Part shown: positions 7,000 to 10,114 of the stretch, in pieces
Layout of the letters: each line of letters begins with the position of its first letter
How positions within the stretch are numbered: position 1 is the first letter of the stretch
Assembly: GCA_964627855.1 (NCBI GenBank)
Contig: CAZVLE010000020.1
Location: forward strand, 1 to 10,114
Direction: 5' to 3'
Length of the DNA: 10,114 bases
Source of the DNA: CAZVLE01 sp964627855
GTDB taxonomy: Bacteria; Bacillota; Dethiobacteria; DTU022
Notes under the pieces: generated by a model
The model's database searches: none
Seen by the model: the letters and a program-made list of their open reading frames with translations, nothing else
Told to the model about the DNA's origin: nothing
Position numbers and translations under genes: made by a program

Positions 7000-8232
7000 G
7001 TGATTAAAGTTCTGGACAAAAAATATAAACTGATCATTTTGGTCCTGGTTGTGGCAGCGATCCTGGTCATAGTTTATCTGGCCGGCAGTGATTCTGAAGA
7101 GCCGGGCCGCGCTGATGAAGAAATTGCCCAGGTGGAAGTTCCGGCAGAGAAAATCACCGAAAGCATTGATCCGGAGCAGGATGATCAGTTCAAGGCCGAC
7201 AGTGAACCTTTTAGTGCATTTCTCGGAGCTCTTAATAATGAAAAGCCGCTGCTTTTATATTTTTACAGCCAAACCTGACGTTCCTGTGTGCTGATGGAGC
7301 CCGTGATCACGGCTCTAAAAAGCCATTACGGTGACAGTGTCGCTATCGTAGTTGCCGATGTGGCCAATCCGGAAACAGCTTTGTTTCGCGATTATTTTAA
7401 CGTTCCTTATGTTCCGGCTTTTTTCTTTATCAACAGCGAAGGTGAAGTTGTTGATGCAGAAGCCGGCATGTTTGATTTTGCTGATTTCACGGCACGGATA
7501 GATCCGCTTCTTGAAGATGAATTCGAGGAGAGGGAGCTGTCCCGCATGGAATACTTTTTTGCAGAGACCATTACTGACGCAGTGGCTCAGAGAGGCTTTG
7601 TGACCCTGCTGCTTGTATTTATCGGCGGTGTCGTTACCAGTATCAGCCCCTGCATTTTATCGATGGTTCCTCTCCTGGTTAGCTATATCGGGGCTTATGG
7701 AGAAGGCCCCCGCTCACGCGGATTCATGCTTTCTTTATTTTTTGTTACCGGTTTGGCTATTACTTTTGCCATTTTTGGTTTTATAGCCGCTTACTTTGGT
7801 CAGATCTTTGGTCAGATATCTGTATTCTGGTACTATATCCTGGTTGCAGTGACCATTTTGATGGGGTTGCAGCTTTTAGGGGTTTTTAACTTAAAACTGC
7901 CCGGTTTACAAAAAATACCGGTCTTAAAAGTTGGCTTTGGCAGCGCCTTGATTATGGGTATGCTGTTTGGCCTGGTCGCCTCCCCCTGCGCTACGCCGGT
8001 CCTTGCTGTAATCATTACTTATGCTGCAGTCCAGGGCGAACCTCTCTATGGCAGCGGTCTTTTATTTGTTTATGGACTTGGCCACGGTTTACCACTACTG
8101 GCGGCAGGCACGTTTACGGGTTTGGCCAGGAACCTGCCGAAATTGAGTCGCTATACGCAGTACTTAAGCTACGCCAGCGGATTGATCCTGATCATCCTCG
8201 GCCTGATTCTTCTGGTATGGATACTCTGGTAA
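7000..8232 (+). CDS. Predicted selenoprotein: membrane-anchored thioredoxin domain (UxxC) fused to CcdA/DsbD transmembrane domain
   Basis: Read through the in-frame TGA at 7276-7278, this gives a 410-residue protein. Residues 11-28 form an N-terminal membrane anchor. An acidic linker follows. A thioredoxin fold starts near residue 70, with strand PLLLYFYSQT, active site U93-R-S-C96, and VPYVPAFFF holding the cis-Pro near 139. Six membrane segments of the CcdA family follow (about 200-222, 243-265, 273-296, 313-343, 352-374, 387-409). The two CcdA redox cysteines are present, in SISPCILS (Cys218) and ASPCATP (Cys330). The likely role is to carry reducing power across the membrane to an outer thioredoxin domain. 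The frame is continuous on both sides of the TGA, and no ribosome binding site precedes the downstream part. The start is uncertain: GTG 7000 has GGAG directly touching it, and CTG 7012 is an alternative. A disabling mutation or sequencing error is the other reading, but the position argues for selenocysteine. Confidence 0.85.
7276..7278 (+). other. In-frame TGA, predicted selenocysteine codon (Sec93)
   Basis: The codons around it read Q-T-TGA-R-S-C-V-L-M-E-P, which is the thioredoxin active-site region with TGA in place of the first Cys of CxxC. Homology to a thioredoxin fold continues directly before and after it. Replacement of that Cys by Sec is the pattern seen in UxxC thioredoxin-fold selenoproteins. 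Confidence 0.83.
7295..7317 (+). promoter_or_regulatory. Candidate bacterial SECIS stem-loop
   Basis: Bases 7295-7300 pair with 7312-7317 (six pairs, one of them G-U). C7301 is bulged. Bases 7302-7304 pair with 7309-7311, leaving the loop GATC (7305-7308). The loop begins 26 nt after the TGA. It has G as its first base, which fits the general bacterial SECIS model: a stem-loop within about 16-37 nt of the UGA and a G near the start of the apical loop. An alternative fold, GAGCC with GGCTC, has a 9-nt loop with G second and also fits. The fold was found by eye and its energy was not computed. Confidence 0.6.
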
Positions 8233-8237
8233 GTATC

Positions 8238-8252
8238 GGCCCGAACCGGGCC
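8238..8252 (+). terminator. Short GC hairpin after the thioredoxin-CcdA gene, possible weak terminator or attenuator
   Basis: GGCCCG pairs with CGGGCC around an AAC loop, 6 bp after the stop codon at 8232. Only TTGT follows, not a real U-tract, so strong termination is doubtful. It may reduce read-through into the oxidoreductase genes or protect the 3' end of the upstream message. Confidence 0.3.
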
Positions 8253-8290
8253 TTGTAGGATTAACAGCGCAAAGGAGTTGAATTCAGGCT

Positions 8291-9991
8291 ATGGAAGTTA
8301 ATATCCTTATTGGCGGTGCTGCCGGCCAGGGTATGGATACTGTCATGAATTTGTTGGGTAAAGCCCTGGTCAGAGATGGGTACAACCTCATATACAGCAA
8401 GGATTACATGTCCCGTGTTCGCGGTGGTCATAATTTTTCACGCTTGCGAATAGCGGCCGGCACACCCTGGACTACGCTTAAAACAATAGATGTCCTGGTG
8501 GCTTTGAATGAAGAGACTTACCAACTGCATCGTGCTGATCTTGTCCCCTCAGGACGGATCGTGTATGACCCCTCTGCCTTCAGCCTGCCCGAAGACGAAA
8601 GCAGGGGTGTGGCTATTGAATTGCTAAAGCTGGCTGAAGAAGCCGGTGGCAAGGTGATGGCTAATACAGTCGCTGTTGGAGCAATTCTTGTCCTGCTTGG
8701 GGTTGGTTCGGAAAGGGTCGAAGCTTTGCTTCTGGAAATTTTTAAGAACAAAGCCGGTGTGGCGGAAGAAAACATTTCAGCCCTGAAGGCGGGAATTGCT
8801 GCTGCTTCGAAACTGTGCAAGGCCTGTTTTACAATGCCTGCCAGTCAGCAAGACAGTAAAAAGCTTTTCATTGATGGGAACCAAATTTTGGGAATGGCTG
8901 CCCTGGCCAGTGGCTGCCGTTTTTTATCTGCTTACCCGATGACACCTTCAACCGGCATCATGAATTATCTGGCCGCAAAAAGTCAGGAGTACCCGCTGGT
9001 AGTTGAGCAGGCTGAAGATGAAATTGCTGCAATTAATATGGCCCTGGGCGCTTCTTATGCCGGGGTCAGGGCCCTCACCTGCACTTCCGGCGGAGGATTT
9101 TCCCTGATGGTTGAGGGGCTTTCGCTGGCCGGCATGATCGAGACGCCCCTGGTTATAATTGTCGCTATGCGCCCCGGACCGGCAACCGGCCTTCCAACCC
9201 GCACCGAGCAGGGAGACCTTGATTTTGTTCTCCATGCCGGGCATGGAGAATTCCCCAGGGCAGTGCTCAGCGCGACCTCTCACGAGGATACATTCTATCG
9301 CCTCAACAAAGCTTTTGAACTGGCCGATCGCTACCAGATTCCGGTCCTCTTTCTGTCGGATCAAGACTTTGCCGATACTCATCGTTCCCTCGAACCCTTT
9401 GATTTTTCGAGGATCGGTTATAACCGTTACTTGGCAGATACCGATCAGGTGGATCGACCTTACCGTCGCTACAGGATCACGGAAAGTGGAATTTCACCAA
9501 GGGCTATACCGGGCCAGATTCCCGGGGAAGTGGTGCTGGTTGACAGTGACGAGCATGACGAAAAGGGCAATATCATTGAAGATGGAGAAACCAGGCGCCT
9601 GATGGTAGATAAGCGGATGAGAAAAATATCTGCCCTGGCAGCTGAAATGGATGAACCCGATCTTTACGGTGATCCCCACCCGGAATACTTGTTGATCGGC
9701 TGGGGCTCCACCTACGGGGTCTTACGGGAAGTGGTTGACGCGCTTTCAGCGGGGGGGATAAAAGCGGCTATGCTGCATTTCAGCGATCTCTGGCCCTTGC
9801 CGCAGAAACGCCTCAAGAGTCTGCTGCCGCTGGTAGGGAAAAGCTATTGCGTGGAAAATAATGCCACGGGGCAGTTGGCTTCCCTGATTCGCCGGGAAAC
9901 CGGTTTGCCTGTTGACAGACATATCTTAAAATATGATGGTCGGCCATTCATGCCCCATGAAATAATTGCGGAGGTGGAAAAAAATGTTTAG
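8291..9991 (+). CDS. 2-oxoacid:ferredoxin oxidoreductase, fused gamma-alpha subunit (KorA type)
   Basis: This 566-residue protein is the gamma-alpha subunit of a ferredoxin-dependent 2-oxoacid oxidoreductase, which converts a 2-oxoacid and CoA to acyl-CoA and CO2 and reduces ferredoxin. The gamma domain (about 1-180) opens with GGAAGQGMDT at residues 8-17 and has SRVRGGHNF near 41-49. The alpha domain has YPMTPST at 215-221, VEQAEDEIAAINMALGASYAG near 238-258, TSGGGFSLM at 265-273, and RPGPATGLPTRTEQGDL near 294-310. The size fits the two-subunit class in which gamma and alpha are fused. No ferredoxin-type Cys cluster is present in this subunit. The ATG at 8291 is 13 bases from AAAGGAG (8271-8277), which is slightly long, but homology begins right there. 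The 3' end overlaps the beta subunit by 8 bp. The substrate (2-oxoglutarate, pyruvate, branched-chain or aryl) is not decided by sequence. Confidence 0.92.
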   Translation: MEVNILIGGAAGQGMDTVMNLLGKALVRDGYNLIYSKDYMSRVRGGHNFSRLRIAAGTPWTTLKTIDVLVALNEETYQLHRADLVPSGRIVYDPSAFSLPEDESRGVAIELLKLAEEAGGKVMANTVAVGAILVLLGVGSERVEALLLEIFKNKAGVAEENISALKAGIAAASKLCKACFTMPASQQDSKKLFIDGNQILGMAALASGCRFLSAYPMTPSTGIMNYLAAKSQEYPLVVEQAEDEIAAINMALGASYAGVRALTCTSGGGFSLMVEGLSLAGMIETPLVIIVAMRPGPATGLPTRTEQGDLDFVLHAGHGEFPRAVLSATSHEDTFYRLNKAFELADRYQIPVLFLSDQDFADTHRSLEPFDFSRIGYNRYLADTDQVDRPYRRYRITESGISPRAIPGQIPGEVVLVDSDEHDEKGNIIEDGETRRLMVDKRMRKISALAAEMDEPDLYGDPHPEYLLIGWGSTYGVLREVVDALSAGGIKAAMLHFSDLWPLPQKRLKSLLPLVGKSYCVENNATGQLASLIRRETGLPVDRHILKYDGRPFMPHEIIAEVEKNV

Positions 9992-10114
9992 AGCTGAGGA
10001 CTTTCTTACTGGTGAACCTGCCTGGTGTCCCGGTTGTGGAAATTTTTCAATCAGGATAGCCCTCTCCGAAGCACTGGCAGAATTAAAGCTGCCACCCGAC
10101 CAGGTCCTGATTTG
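9984..10114 (+). CDS. 2-oxoacid:ferredoxin oxidoreductase beta subunit (KorB type), N-terminal part
   Basis: The first 43 codons of the thiamine-diphosphate-binding beta subunit are visible; the rest runs beyond the window. The motif WCPGCGNFSI at residues 15-24 is the family hallmark and carries two of the cysteines that bind the [4Fe-4S] cluster. The ATG is preceded by GGAGGTGG at 9970-9977, inside the end of the gamma-alpha gene, with 6-base spacing and an 8-bp overlap. The two subunits are therefore translationally coupled, as is usual for these enzymes. Confidence 0.92.
   Translation, partial: MFRAEDFLTGEPAWCPGCGNFSIRIALSEALAELKLPPDQVLI

Noticed and set aside
7288..8232. A separate CcdA-family gene starting at GTG 7288
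   Set aside because: No ribosome binding site precedes it, it would begin in the middle of a thioredoxin fold just after the active site, and the upstream frame flows into it through a single TGA.

Overview
The window reads as a chromosome segment of an anaerobic member of the Firmicutes (Clostridia type). All genes lie on the + strand, packed with short gaps or overlaps. Ribosome binding sites are strong (AGGAGG type), TTG and GTG starts are common, and base composition is moderate. The gene content also fits an anaerobe: corrinoid-type methyltransferases, a ferredoxin-type 2-oxoacid oxidoreductase and a probable selenoprotein. I cannot name the genus.

Region 1 (1-1827) holds a three-subunit molybdenum hydroxylase of the xanthine dehydrogenase/CO dehydrogenase family. 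In order these are the 3' end of the molybdopterin subunit, the FAD subunit and the [2Fe-2S] subunit, joined by overlapping ends. Region 2 (1856-4795) holds two tandem MttB-family methyltransferases of 484 residues each, clearly paralogous and lacking any in-frame amber codon. Region 3 (4902-5525), behind a possible extended -10 promoter, encodes a formiminotransferase-cyclodeaminase/methenyl-THF cyclohydrolase family protein. Together these suggest catabolism of an N-methylated, perhaps heterocyclic, compound, with methyl groups passed to tetrahydrofolate. The corrinoid protein and the second methyltransferase are not in the window, so this is inference.

Region 4 (5524-5652) is a 129-bp element with 35-bp, nearly perfect inverted arms. 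It starts inside the stop codon of the cyclodeaminase gene and ends just before the next ribosome binding site. It looks like a REPIN/MITE-type mobile repeat. Region 5 (5670-6971) encodes a small alpha/beta hydrolase and a two-CBS-domain protein.

Region 6 (7000-8232) is the most interesting part. A membrane-anchored thioredoxin domain fused to a CcdA/DsbD-type membrane domain is interrupted by an in-frame TGA. The TGA lies exactly at the first cysteine position of the CxxC motif (T-TGA-R-S-C). A stem-loop 16 nt further on fits the bacterial SECIS pattern. The gene is best read as one selenoprotein of about 410 residues, and routine gene calling would split it into two false genes.

Region 7 (8291-10114) encodes the fused gamma-alpha subunit of a 2-oxoacid:ferredoxin oxidoreductase and the start of its TPP-binding beta subunit, which runs off the window. 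No tRNA, rRNA, CRISPR array or transposase gene was seen.
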